Positions 14,339-22,135 of a DNA stretch of 37,856 nt are shown here, piece by piece. The notes under the pieces were generated by a model. The model saw only the letters and a list, made by a program, of their open reading frames with translations. It searched no databases and had not been told where the DNA came from. How positions within the stretch are numbered: the stretch's first letter is position 1; each line of letters starts with the position of its first letter. The position numbers and the translations under genes were made by a program. This DNA comes from CAYVCG01 sp964449985 (lineage in GTDB: Bacteria > Bacillota > Clostridia > Lachnospirales > WRAX01): NCBI GenBank assembly GCA_964449985.1, contig CAYVCG010000011.1, positions 1 through 37,856 on the forward strand, written 5' to 3'.

Positions 14339-15412
14339 CTAAAGTTTTCCAAAAATAAGGCCACCCATTTCCTTTGTGCCAACAGCCTTCATGCCCGGAG
14401 ACATAATATCTCCTGTGCGGTAGCCTTCGTTAAGCACAGCCGTAACAGCGTTTTCAATCGCCACGGATTCCTCATTTAATCCAAATGAATATTTAAGCAT
14501 CATTGCTGATGAAAGTATCGTTGCTATTGGGTTTGCTATATCTTTGCCGGCGATATCAGGAGCAGAGCCATGAATCGGTTCATACATACCAAGCCCTCTT
14601 TTGCCTATGCTGGCTGATGGCAACATACCGATTGAGCCTGTTATCTGGCTGGCTTCGTCAGACAATATATCCCCGAACATATTCGTCGTTACCATAACAT
14701 CAAAATGATGCGGGTCACGAATAAGCTGCATAGATGCATTATCCACATACATATGGTCTAATGTTACTTCCGGATAATCCTTAGCAACTTCCAGAACAAC
14801 AGAACGCCACAGACGGGAAGATTCCAAAACGTTTGCTTTATCCACGTTTGTTAAACGCTTATTTCTTTGCATTGCTATGTCAAATGCTGTTTTTGCGATT
14901 CTTCTGACTTCTTCATAAGCATACATTTCGGTATCCCAAGCGGCTTCACCAAGGTCTGTTTGCTTGCGACCTCTATCGCCGAAATACATACCGCCGGTAA
15001 GCTCACGAACAACCATGATGTCTATACCTTTATCGCCCACGATGTCGTCCCTTAAAGGGCATGCACCGCGCAAAGCGTCATGCAAAACAGCTGGGCGAAG
15101 ATTTGCATAAAGCTCAAGCTCACCACGAAGCCCAAGCAAAGCGCGTTCCGGGCGCATGTTTCCGGGAAGTGTATCCCATTTCCAGCCGCCTACAGCGCCT
15201 AAAAGCACAGAGTCAGATGCTTTTGCCACGTCTATAGTTTTCTGAGGCAACGGTTCGCCATGTTTATCGATCGCTATGCCGCCTGCATCTATTTCTGTAT
15301 AGTTAAATATGTGGGAAAATCTTTCACCGATTTTATCCAAAACCTTTGTTGTTTGAGAAATAACCTCCGGGCCTATTCCGTCTCCGGGGATTAATGCAAT
15401 ATTAAACTTCAT
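14339..15412 (-). CDS. leuB: 3-isopropylmalate dehydrogenase
   Basis: NAD-dependent oxidative decarboxylation of 3-isopropylmalate to 2-oxoisocaproate. In citramalate-using organisms the same enzyme takes 3-methylmalate to 2-oxobutyrate. It is full length (357 residues). Signatures are 'IPGDGIGPEV', 'VLLGAVGGWKWD', 'LRGELELYANLRPA', 'VVRELTGGMYFG', 'DKANVLESSRLWR', 'TTNMFGDILSDEASQITGSIGMLPSAS' and 'EPIHGSAPDIAGKDIANPIA', which hold the catalytic Tyr/Lys and the metal-binding Asp residues. The start overlaps the leuD stop by one base (TAATG), so translation is probably coupled. Confidence 0.97.
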   Translation of the reverse strand: MKFNIALIPGDGIGPEVISQTTKVLDKIGERFSHIFNYTEIDAGGIAIDKHGEPLPQKTIDVAKASDSVLLGAVGGWKWDTLPGNMRPERALLGLRGELELYANLRPAVLHDALRGACPLRDDIVGDKGIDIMVVRELTGGMYFGDRGRKQTDLGEAAWDTEMYAYEEVRRIAKTAFDIAMQRNKRLTNVDKANVLESSRLWRSVVLEVAKDYPEVTLDHMYVDNASMQLIRDPHHFDVMVTTNMFGDILSDEASQITGSIGMLPSASIGKRGLGMYEPIHGSAPDIAGKDIANPIATILSSAMMLKYSFGLNEESVAIENAVTAVLNEGYRTGDIMSPGMKAVGTKEMGGLIFGKL

Positions 15413-15918
15413 TATGCTTTCACCTCGCTTGCAAGACGAGCGCGTGTTCTTTCAACCAAACCGCCAACCCTCATCATATCCTGCATAAATTCCGGGAATG
15501 GAAGCGCTTGATATGTTTCATTTGCTGTGTGGTTTGTTATAAGACCTGTAGAGAAATCAACCTCTATTTTGTCTCCCATTTTGATTTTATCCGAAGCCTC
15601 ATCGCATTCCAATATAGGCAGACCTACGTTTATAGCATTTCTATAAAAAATTCTGGCATATGTCTTTGCTATAACACATGAAATGCCCGATGCTTTAATT
15701 GATATAGGAGCATGTTCACGGGAGGAGCCGCATCCAAAATTTTTACCAGCAACGATTATATCGCCTTCTTTTACTTTAGAAGCGAAGTCCTTGTCGATAT
15801 CCTCCATACAGTGCATTGCAAGGTCTTTCGGGTCGGAGGAGTTAAGATATCTGGCGGGGATAATAACGTCTGTATCCACGTTGTCGCCGTATTTAAAAAC
15901 TGTTCCGTTTGCTTTCAT
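15412..15918 (-). CDS. leuD: 3-isopropylmalate dehydratase, small subunit
   Basis: The swivelling beta-barrel subunit of isopropylmalate isomerase, and in this setting probably also citramalate isomerase. The length of 168 residues matches the short archaeal/clostridial type, not the roughly 200-residue E. coli type. Typical motifs are 'GDNVDTDVIIPARYLN', 'KEGDIIVAGKNFGCGSSREHAP' and 'ARIFYRNAINVGLPILE'. It lies 19 bp after leuC and overlaps leuB by one base, so the three genes form a tight translational block. Confidence 0.96.
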   Translation of the reverse strand: MKANGTVFKYGDNVDTDVIIPARYLNSSDPKDLAMHCMEDIDKDFASKVKEGDIIVAGKNFGCGSSREHAPISIKASGISCVIAKTYARIFYRNAINVGLPILECDEASDKIKMGDKIEVDFSTGLITNHTANETYQALPFPEFMQDMMRVGGLVERTRARLASEVKA

Positions 15919-15937
15919 AGTTATTTTACCACCTTCT

Positions 15938-17203
15938 CTATACTAATTCCGGATCCGTAAGCTTGCCTGTTAATGCGGAAGCAGCTGCAACAGCCGGGCT
16001 TGCTAAGTAAACCTCTGATTCTACGTGCCCCATTCTGCCGACGAAGTTACGGTTTGTTGTTGCAACGCAGCGTTCGCCTTTAGCCAGTATACCCATATGG
16101 CCGCCAAGACATGGTCCGCATGTTGGGGTGCTGAATACAAAACCGGCGTTTACAAAATCTTCAACCAATCCTTCTTTAACCGCTTGCAAATAAATCTTTT
16201 GTGTTCCCGGGAAGATAATGCCGCGAACGCCTTTAGCAATACGCTTTCCTCGAAGTATATCCGCAGCAATGCGCAAATCCGTTATTCTTCCGTTAGTGCA
16301 AGAACCAATAACAACCTGGTCAACTTTTACTTCACCAACATTATCAATCGTCTTTGTGTTTTCAGGAAGATGCGGGAAAGAAACCGTCGGGCGAAGCGTT
16401 GACAAATCAATAACATATGTTTCGTCATAAACTGCATCCTCATCCGCTTCATAAACCGTAAACGGCTTTGTGGAATGCTCTTTGACATATTCCAGCGTAA
16501 GTTCGTCTACCGGGAAGATGCCATTTTTACCGCCTGCTTCTATTGCCATGTTTGCCATAGTAAACCTATCGTCCATTGTTAAGTATTTGAGGCCATCGCC
16601 TACGAACTCCATAGAGCGATACAATGCTCCATCAACGCCAATAAGACCGATTATGTGCAAAATAATATCTTTTCCGCTAACCCATTTTGCCGGTTTGTTG
16701 ATTAATTCAAACTTAATAGCGGAAGGAACCTTGAGCCATGTTTCGCCTAAAGCCATTGCGCAAGCCATATCAGTGCTACCAACACCTGTTGAGAAAGCAC
16801 CTAAAGCACCGTACGTACATGTATGGGAATCTGCTCCGATAACGGCATCACCGGGAACAACAAGCCCTTTTTCAGGAAGGAGGCAATGCTCAATACCCAT
16901 TTCGCCGACCTCGAAATAATTGACTACTTCCTTATCATTTGCAAACTCACGAACCATTTTGCAATGCTCTGCCGATTTTATGTCTTTGTTTGGCGTAAAA
17001 TGATCCGGCACGATAGCTATTTTTTCTTTATTAAAAACGTCTTTAACGCCTATTTTATTAAACTCTTTTATTGCGACGGGCGTTGTTACGTCATTACCCA
17101 GAATAAGATCCAGCTTTGCTTCTATAAGCTGCCCAGGGACAACGCTCTCTAAGCCGGCATGAGCGGCCAAAATTTTTTGGGTCATGGTCATTTTTGATGA
17201 CAT
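15938..17203 (-). CDS. leuC: 3-isopropylmalate dehydratase, large subunit
   Basis: The aconitase-family catalytic subunit with a [4Fe-4S] cluster. It isomerises 2-isopropylmalate to 3-isopropylmalate and very likely citramalate to 3-methylmalate. The 421-residue length and the separate short LeuD mark the archaeal/clostridial form, not the 466-residue proteobacterial form. Cluster ligands are the Cys in 'VIGSCTNGRITDL' and the two in 'FSTPTCGPCLGGHMG' near residue 360. 'GADSHTCTYGALGAFSTGVGSTDMA' is the substrate loop. The ATG at 17203 has AAGGAGG about ten bases upstream; ATGs four and six codons later are less well placed. Confidence 0.96.
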   Translation of the reverse strand: MSSKMTMTQKILAAHAGLESVVPGQLIEAKLDLILGNDVTTPVAIKEFNKIGVKDVFNKEKIAIVPDHFTPNKDIKSAEHCKMVREFANDKEVVNYFEVGEMGIEHCLLPEKGLVVPGDAVIGADSHTCTYGALGAFSTGVGSTDMACAMALGETWLKVPSAIKFELINKPAKWVSGKDIILHIIGLIGVDGALYRSMEFVGDGLKYLTMDDRFTMANMAIEAGGKNGIFPVDELTLEYVKEHSTKPFTVYEADEDAVYDETYVIDLSTLRPTVSFPHLPENTKTIDNVGEVKVDQVVIGSCTNGRITDLRIAADILRGKRIAKGVRGIIFPGTQKIYLQAVKEGLVEDFVNAGFVFSTPTCGPCLGGHMGILAKGERCVATTNRNFVGRMGHVESEVYLASPAVAAASALTGKLTDPELV

Positions 17204-17226
17204 GTGTTGCTTGCCTCCTTAATTCC

Positions 17227-17252
17227 TACTAATCTCAAAAATGAGATTAGTA
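17227..17252 (-). repeat. Perfect hairpin between cimA and leuC
   Basis: An 11-base-pair perfect stem, TACTAATCTCA with TGAGATTAGTA, around a four-base loop. It begins immediately after the cimA stop codon. No T-run follows on the minus strand; the leuC ribosome site comes next. It is more likely an mRNA stability or processing structure than a terminator. Confidence 0.65.
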
Positions 17253-18848
17253 TCACATATATGTTTTAAACCTTTGCTCTATATCCTTTATAAGCTTATA
17301 TTCAATCGAATCCACAAGGGCTATCCAGCTGGCTTCAATAATGTCTGTAGAAACTCCAACCGTAGACCAGCTTGTGTCACCGTCTGTTGATTCTATCAAA
17401 ACCCTAACCTTTGAAGCGGTTGCAAGGCCGCCATCTAAAACACGAACCTTATAATCCGTCAAATACACCTCGGATAAAGCAGGATAGAAAACCTCCAGCG
17501 CCTTACGCAAGGCTTTGTCCAGAGCATTTACCGGGCCATCGCCTTCCGCAGCCGTTATTTCTTCCTTGCCCTCCACAATCACTTTTATGAGAGCGGAAGC
17601 GCTTTGCCCTTGACTATTGACTGGTTCGGAAATGACCTTAAAGTTTTCCAGCTCGAAAAACGGTTTGTATTTACCCAGCGCCTTTCTAATAACTAGCTCA
17701 AACGTGCTCTCCGCACCTTCAAACTGATATCCCTCATGCTCAAGGTTTTTTAAACGATCCATAATCGCATTTGTTTCCGGCGAATCCTTTTCAATAAAAG
17801 GAGCAATACGCTGTATTTGTCGCAGGATTGTGCTTCTTCCAGCAACCTCACTGGTTAGTATTTTCCGCTCGTTGCCCACTGCATCCGGGCTTATATGTTC
17901 AAAGCTTTGTGTTGATTTATTTATAGCATCTATATGCATACCAGCTTTATGAGAAAATGCCGTTTTGCCTACATACGGCTCTCTGTCAAAAAGGGAAACG
18001 TTAGCAACCTCAGCTATAAATCGAGCTTTGGATGTAAGCTCCGCCATATTTTCCTGCGGGATGCAGAAAATATCGCGCTTTAACTGAAGGTTCGGGATAA
18101 TCGTGGAAAGGGTGGCATTTCCGCATCGTTCGCCAAAGCCCGTAAACGTGCCCTGAACTTGTGTTGCTCCTGCTTCCACAGCCATTATCGAGTTAGCAAC
18201 AGCCATGCCACAATCGTTATGGCAATGTATACCGATACTCACCTTCTCACCGAAGCTTTCCACAACACGCTTTGTTATTTCAAAAACTTCCGTTGGGAAG
18301 CATCCGCCGTTGGTATCGCATAAAGCAACATTATCCGCCCCAGCATCAACAGCCGCTTTAACAGATGCCATTGCATATTCCGGGTTATTTTTATAACCAT
18401 CATAGAAATGCTCGGCGTCAAAAATGACTTCCTTGCCCTCCTTCTTGAAAAACGCAATGGTTTCCGCAATCATATCAAGGTTTTCGGGTAGTGTGGCACG
18501 GATGATGTCTGTCACGTGGAAATCCCAGCTTTTTCCGAATATTGCGATAGTATCTGTATTTGCAAGCAGCAAGGATTTGACATTAGCGTCGTCCTCCGGC
18601 CTAATGCCTCGGCGGCGTGTACTGCCAAAAGCTGTGAGCTTTGCATTTTTAAGCTTTAGTTTGCCTGCCCTTTCAAAAAACTCTAGGTCTTTTGGATTAG
18701 AGCCGGGGTTGCCGGCCTCGATATACGCTATGCCCATGTTATCCAAGGCTTCAACTATTTTCAGCTTATCCTCCACGGAAAACGATATACCCGCTGCCTG
18801 AGCCCCGTCCCGCAGGGTGGAATCATATATTAATACTCTATTTTGCAT
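17253..18848 (-). CDS. cimA: Citramalate synthase
   Basis: Condenses acetyl-CoA and pyruvate to (R)-citramalate, the entry to 2-oxobutyrate and isoleucine that bypasses threonine deaminase. The 531-residue protein follows the long CimA subfamily (TIGR00977 type), not LeuA. It opens with 'YDSTLRDGAQAAGISFSVEDKLKI', then 'EAGNPGSNPKD', 'FGSTRRRG', 'SWDFHV', 'FDAEHFYDGYK', 'CDTNGGCFP', 'HCHNDCGMAVANS' and 'GERCGNATL'. The C-terminal third is the LeuA-type dimerisation/allosteric domain, which in this family gives end-product feedback. Subfamily assignment is from pattern recognition, so LeuA activity cannot be wholly excluded. It is the only acyl-CoA condensing gene in the cluster. Confidence 0.9.
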   Translation of the reverse strand: MQNRVLIYDSTLRDGAQAAGISFSVEDKLKIVEALDNMGIAYIEAGNPGSNPKDLEFFERAGKLKLKNAKLTAFGSTRRRGIRPEDDANVKSLLLANTDTIAIFGKSWDFHVTDIIRATLPENLDMIAETIAFFKKEGKEVIFDAEHFYDGYKNNPEYAMASVKAAVDAGADNVALCDTNGGCFPTEVFEITKRVVESFGEKVSIGIHCHNDCGMAVANSIMAVEAGATQVQGTFTGFGERCGNATLSTIIPNLQLKRDIFCIPQENMAELTSKARFIAEVANVSLFDREPYVGKTAFSHKAGMHIDAINKSTQSFEHISPDAVGNERKILTSEVAGRSTILRQIQRIAPFIEKDSPETNAIMDRLKNLEHEGYQFEGAESTFELVIRKALGKYKPFFELENFKVISEPVNSQGQSASALIKVIVEGKEEITAAEGDGPVNALDKALRKALEVFYPALSEVYLTDYKVRVLDGGLATASKVRVLIESTDGDTSWSTVGVSTDIIEASWIALVDSIEYKLIKDIEQRFKTYM

Positions 18849-18956
18849 TATTTGCCCTCCTTTCCGTTAGAATAAATTTAGAATATAAAATTTTCGCTGT
18901 AAATGTCATCAGCTTTAGTCAAAGCTTTTTGACGGGTTTGACTCGAAAAAGTTTCA

Positions 18957-19004
18957 GGCTGTCAACAATTTATTGAGCAATACGGACGCGCAATGCGCGC
19001 CCTA
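18957..19004. repeat. Dispersed palindromic element, half copy 3
   Basis: Only the left half is present: GGCTGTCAACAA, then GAGCAATACGGACGCGC and the first GC palindrome. It stops at CCCTA, whose CTA is the complement of the ilvC TAG stop codon. The left flank is a GAAAAAGTTTC sequence like that of the terminator-type palindromes. The remainder of 18849-18956 has imperfect AAGCTTT repeats and no gene. Confidence 0.8.
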
Positions 19005-19994
19005 CTTCTTCAACCAGCTCATCATTTTTCTAAGCTCTGCTCCGACTACTTCTACCTGATGCTCTGTTTCGAGTCTTCTCGTAGCATTAAAGTGCGGGCG
19101 ATTGCATTGATTCTCCAAAATCCATTTTGTTGCAAAGGTTCCGTCTTGGATTTCTTTAAGAACCTTCTTCATTTCAGCCTTAGTGTCATCAGTAACAATT
19201 CTTTTGCCGGTTTCATAATCGCCATATTCAGCAGTATCGCTTATGGAATAACGCATGTAACTAAAACCGCCTTGATTAATAAGGTCTACAATAAGCTTCA
19301 TCTCGTGAACGCATTCGAAATATGCGCTTTCAGGTTGGTATCCTGCTTCGACTAAAACCTCAAAGCCTTTCTTCATCAATTCAGTTACACCGCCGCAAAG
19401 AACAGCTTGCTCACCGAAAAGGTCTGTTTCTGTCTCTTCTCTGAATGTTGTTTCAAGAATACCAGCTCGTGCTCCGCCAATACCCGCCGCATAAGCAAGA
19501 CCGATGTCTTTAGTGTTGCCAGACGGGTCTTGATAAACAGCGATAAGACAAGGAACGCCTTTGCCTTCTTGATACTGGCTACGAACTGTATGACCAGGGC
19601 CCTTAGGCGCAATCATAAATACGTTTACATCAGCCGGAGGCACGATTTGACCATAGTGGATATTAAAACCATGAGCAAATGCAAGATATTTTCCTGCGGT
19701 AAGGTATGGTTTTACGCTTTCCTGATAAAGCTTTGCTTGTTTTTCATCGTTAATAAGAATCATGATAACATCAGCGTTTTTAACTGCATCTGCTGCCACC
19801 ATAACAGCGAGGCCTGCTTCTTCCGCCGCTTTCCATGATTTGCTGCCCTCATATAACCCAACGATAACATTAATACCTGATTCGTGCAGATTAAGCGCAT
19901 GGGCGTGGCCTTGGCTTCCGTATCCAATAATCGCTACTGTTTTGTCCTTTAATAATTCCAATTTACAATCCTCTTGATAAAACATCTTTGCCAT
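19002..19994 (-). CDS. ilvC: Ketol-acid reductoisomerase (class I)
   Basis: NADPH- and Mg-dependent isomerisation and reduction of acetolactate/acetohydroxybutyrate to the dihydroxy acids. The 330-residue length is that of the class I enzyme. The N-terminal Rossmann motif is 'VAIIGYGSQGHAHALNLHESG', followed by 'PKGPGHTVRSQYQEGKGVP', 'TFREETETDLFGEQAVLCGG' (metal ligands Asp/Glu) and 'YSISDTAEYGDY'. I chose the ATG at 19994 because GAGGAGG lies just upstream, inside the end of ilvN; the two genes are four bases apart. The stop codon coincides with the broken end of repeat half copy 3. Confidence 0.97.
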   Translation of the reverse strand: MAKMFYQEDCKLELLKDKTVAIIGYGSQGHAHALNLHESGINVIVGLYEGSKSWKAAEEAGLAVMVAADAVKNADVIMILINDEKQAKLYQESVKPYLTAGKYLAFAHGFNIHYGQIVPPADVNVFMIAPKGPGHTVRSQYQEGKGVPCLIAVYQDPSGNTKDIGLAYAAGIGGARAGILETTFREETETDLFGEQAVLCGGVTELMKKGFEVLVEAGYQPESAYFECVHEMKLIVDLINQGGFSYMRYSISDTAEYGDYETGKRIVTDDTKAEMKKVLKEIQDGTFATKWILENQCNRPHFNATRRLETEHQVEVVGAELRKMMSWLKK

Positions 19995-19998
19995 GTTT

Positions 19999-20514
19999 TT
20001 ATGCCTCCTCAAATTTATTATATTCTTTTAGGTAAGAAGCGCCGCGTTTCAGGCCGGTCAGGCCCGTGCGGACAATTTCTTTGACGCCGTATGGCTCTAC
20101 GAGTTCCAAAAACGCAGTTATCTTTCTTTGGTCTCCTGTTATTTCTGCTGTAAGCGTTTCGCTGGACACATCAATTATGTTTGCTCTGAAAATATCCGCA
20201 ATACTAACGACTTCTGAGCGTGTTTTTGCATCGGCGAAAACCTTTATTAAAGCAAGCTCACGAAATACAGACGTGCCTGAATCCAGTTCTATAATTTTTT
20301 TAACGTCTATTAGCTTATCGACTTGGTTCTTTATTTGCTCTATCACCATGTCTTCTCCGCGGGTAACTATTGTTATCCTTGATATATCCGGGTTTTCCGT
20401 CACACCGACGCTTAAAGAATCAATATTGTAACATCGGCGGCTAAAGAGGCCGGAAATCCTGCTCAAAACACCGGGATGGTTTTCAACCAATATTGACAAA
20501 ACATGCCTTTCCAT
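19999..20514 (-). CDS. ilvN: Acetolactate synthase, small (regulatory) subunit
   Basis: The valine-sensing regulatory subunit. It has an N-terminal ACT domain ('HVLSILVENHPGVLSRISGLFSRRCYNIDSLSVG', residues 3-75) and a C-terminal small-subunit domain ('RELALIKVFADAKTRSEVVSIADIFRANIIDVS...'). At 171 residues it is standard length. It is the first gene after the T-box leader, with AAGAAGGTG as ribosome site. The catalytic partner ilvB is at the far end of the cluster, an uncommon separation, since ilvB and ilvN (ilvH) are usually adjacent. Confidence 0.96.
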   Translation of the reverse strand: MERHVLSILVENHPGVLSRISGLFSRRCYNIDSLSVGVTENPDISRITIVTRGEDMVIEQIKNQVDKLIDVKKIIELDSGTSVFRELALIKVFADAKTRSEVVSIADIFRANIIDVSSETLTAEITGDQRKITAFLELVEPYGVKEIVRTGLTGLKRGASYLKEYNKFEEA

Positions 20515-20551
20515 ATTCTCACCTTCTTTTTTTTACATCAATTTTTGTTAT

Positions 20552-20871
20552 AAAAAAGCCCCGTTCTATAAACGACTATACGTTCATAGGGACGAGGCGT
20601 TATAATAACCCACGTGATACCACCCTTAGTTCTCTTTTATTTTCACAAATAAAAGACTCATACGGTTCCATCAAACCGCAGCCTATAACGGGGCATACCG
20701 GAAATTTCTTAATAGCTTTATAAAAAAAGCGTTCGGAAACTCTGCTCATGAGGGATTTATAAATTCAAGCCATTGTTATTTCGCACCAATTCCGCAAACA
20801 AAGCGGACAATAACTCTCTGAAAAAGGCGGAGAATTTAATTTCTCAATCAACGCATTTATAAATTAGGTTA
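20552..20871 (-). promoter_or_regulatory. T-box riboswitch controlling the branched-chain cluster (probably isoleucine-specific)
   Basis: On the minus strand the leader contains the T-box core AGGGTGGTATCACG (20626-20613). It is followed by the competing terminator, a GCC...GGGGC stem with TTTTTT at 20598-20552. Upstream, Stem I closes with GCGTT (20854-20850) and AACGC (20733-20729). It carries the distal AGAGAG...GGTGCGAAA loops. The helix AAATTC/GAATTT sits above the internal loop, and the 3' side of that loop reads AA-ATC-C, so the specifier is probably AUC (Ile) at 20756-20754. That reading is by hand; CUC (Leu) one codon away lies inside a stem and is less likely. Uncharged tRNA should permit readthrough into ilvN. 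Confidence 0.9.
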
Positions 20872-20877
20872 TCTGGT

Positions 20878-20906
20878 ATGTTAGCAGAGTTGAATCATTT
20901 TGTCAA
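20878..20906 (-). promoter_or_regulatory. Sigma-A promoter of the T-box/ilvN operon
   Basis: On the minus strand, TTGACA (20906-20901), a 17-base spacer, then TAACAT (20883-20878). Transcription should begin near 20871, just before Stem I of the T-box. Confidence 0.85.
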
Positions 20907-20985
20907 TGGTTTTTTCAAAAAAACTTAAAAACATTTTTTGGCGCACACCATAATCAAACTTTTTTGCGAAACTCTTTAAAAAGCT

Positions 20986-21013
20986 TTAACATTTAATACT
21001 GCTGTGATATAAT
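20986..21013 (+). promoter_or_regulatory. Extended -10 promoter of the ndpA-like gene
   Basis: TTAACA (20986-20991), a 16-base spacer, then TGATATAAT with a perfect TATAAT (21008-21013) and the TG of an extended -10. It is divergent from the T-box promoter about 80 bp away. Confidence 0.7.
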
Positions 21014-21063
21014 GATTTTCTCTTAATATTTAACAAACAATCAGAAAAAAGGTGAAAAAATAT

Positions 21064-22083
21064 ATGGAAATATTTATTAACAACGCAATTTTGCACGTTT
21101 TAAACAACGATGGCGGCGAATCGGTATTTTCTGACCAAGAGCTTGATATAGACAGCGATATTTGCTGCGAATACATAAGCAAGCACATAAAAAAGCTTAT
21201 TAACAACACATCCGCTAGAGAGGCAACGTTTAATCCTGATTCTAAATGTCTCGCTATTATTAACCAATACATAGGCGGGGATTTATATTTCAAAGATGCC
21301 AGCCACAAAATATGCGCTTTGTTATCAGACGCTATGCAAAAAAGCCAATCCATACCATCAGCAGATGTGCTTGTCGTTCAGTTTGAGATAAAGAATGACG
21401 CTTATTTGGCCATTTTTAAGCTTAATTATAAGGAGTGCTTCATGCATCAGGTTGCTTCCGGCGAAGCTGGTTCGGACAATCAAATCGTAAAATATCAAAC
21501 AGTTTTGCCGTTTGATGGCGGCAAGGTTGATGAAGCATGCCTCATACCTTATGACCCTATGGTCGTTAGGCTTTTAGAAAAACCGTATATAATCGACGGA
21601 GAATCCAAGTTTTATTTCTCTGAGCTGTTTTTGGATTGCAGCCCGGAGCTTTCTAAAAAAGAGGTTGTCAGCGCTATTAACGACATAGCTGAGGAAATCA
21701 CCCAGCAATATTTTGAGGGAGATGTTTCCGCAATGGCTCGAGTCAAGATGGCTTTGATTGAGGAAGCCGAGGAGGAGGAAGGTTACGTTAGCTTTTCCAA
21801 TGTAGCATCCAAGGTTTTTGGCGATAATGAAGAAGCCAGAACCGATTTTGTTTCGCTTGCAAAAGAAGCAGGGCTTAAATCAGACGTAAATTTGGGTGAA
21901 AAGTTCGTTAAGCAGCAATTTGGATCGCATAAGTTTAAGGCTTCCAACGGTATAGAGCTAAAATTCCCTTCGGAACTGACTGATGATTCCGAAACAATTG
22001 AGTTTGTTAATAACGACGACGGCAGTGTTACCGTTGTTCTTAAAAATTTGTGGATTGGTGATACTAATTCGCATTCAAGGTAA
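21064..22083 (+). CDS. Nucleoid-associated protein, NdpA/YejK (NA37) family
   Basis: A 339-residue protein resembling the 37-kDa nucleoid-associated family. It shows the N-terminal 'NNAILHVLNNDGGESVFSDQELD' and 'FEIKNDAYLAIFKLNYKECFMH'. The mid-region 'YDPMVVRLLEKPYIIDGESKFYFSELFLDCSPELSKKEVV' and the C-terminal '...IELKFPSELTDDSETIEFVNNDDGSVTVVLKN' also fit. In proteobacteria the protein binds the nucleoid, but its role is poorly known. The ATG at 21064 is preceded by AAAGGTG; the GTG at 21052 belongs to that ribosome site. It leads the only plus-strand block of the window. Confidence 0.8.
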   Translation: MEIFINNAILHVLNNDGGESVFSDQELDIDSDICCEYISKHIKKLINNTSAREATFNPDSKCLAIINQYIGGDLYFKDASHKICALLSDAMQKSQSIPSADVLVVQFEIKNDAYLAIFKLNYKECFMHQVASGEAGSDNQIVKYQTVLPFDGGKVDEACLIPYDPMVVRLLEKPYIIDGESKFYFSELFLDCSPELSKKEVVSAINDIAEEITQQYFEGDVSAMARVKMALIEEAEEEEGYVSFSNVASKVFGDNEEARTDFVSLAKEAGLKSDVNLGEKFVKQQFGSHKFKASNGIELKFPSELTDDSETIEFVNNDDGSVTVVLKNLWIGDTNSHSR

Positions 22084-22135
22084 TAGTAATTATTTGAAAG
22101 AACACAAATTAGTATGAGAAATAGGTGGGTTTGCT

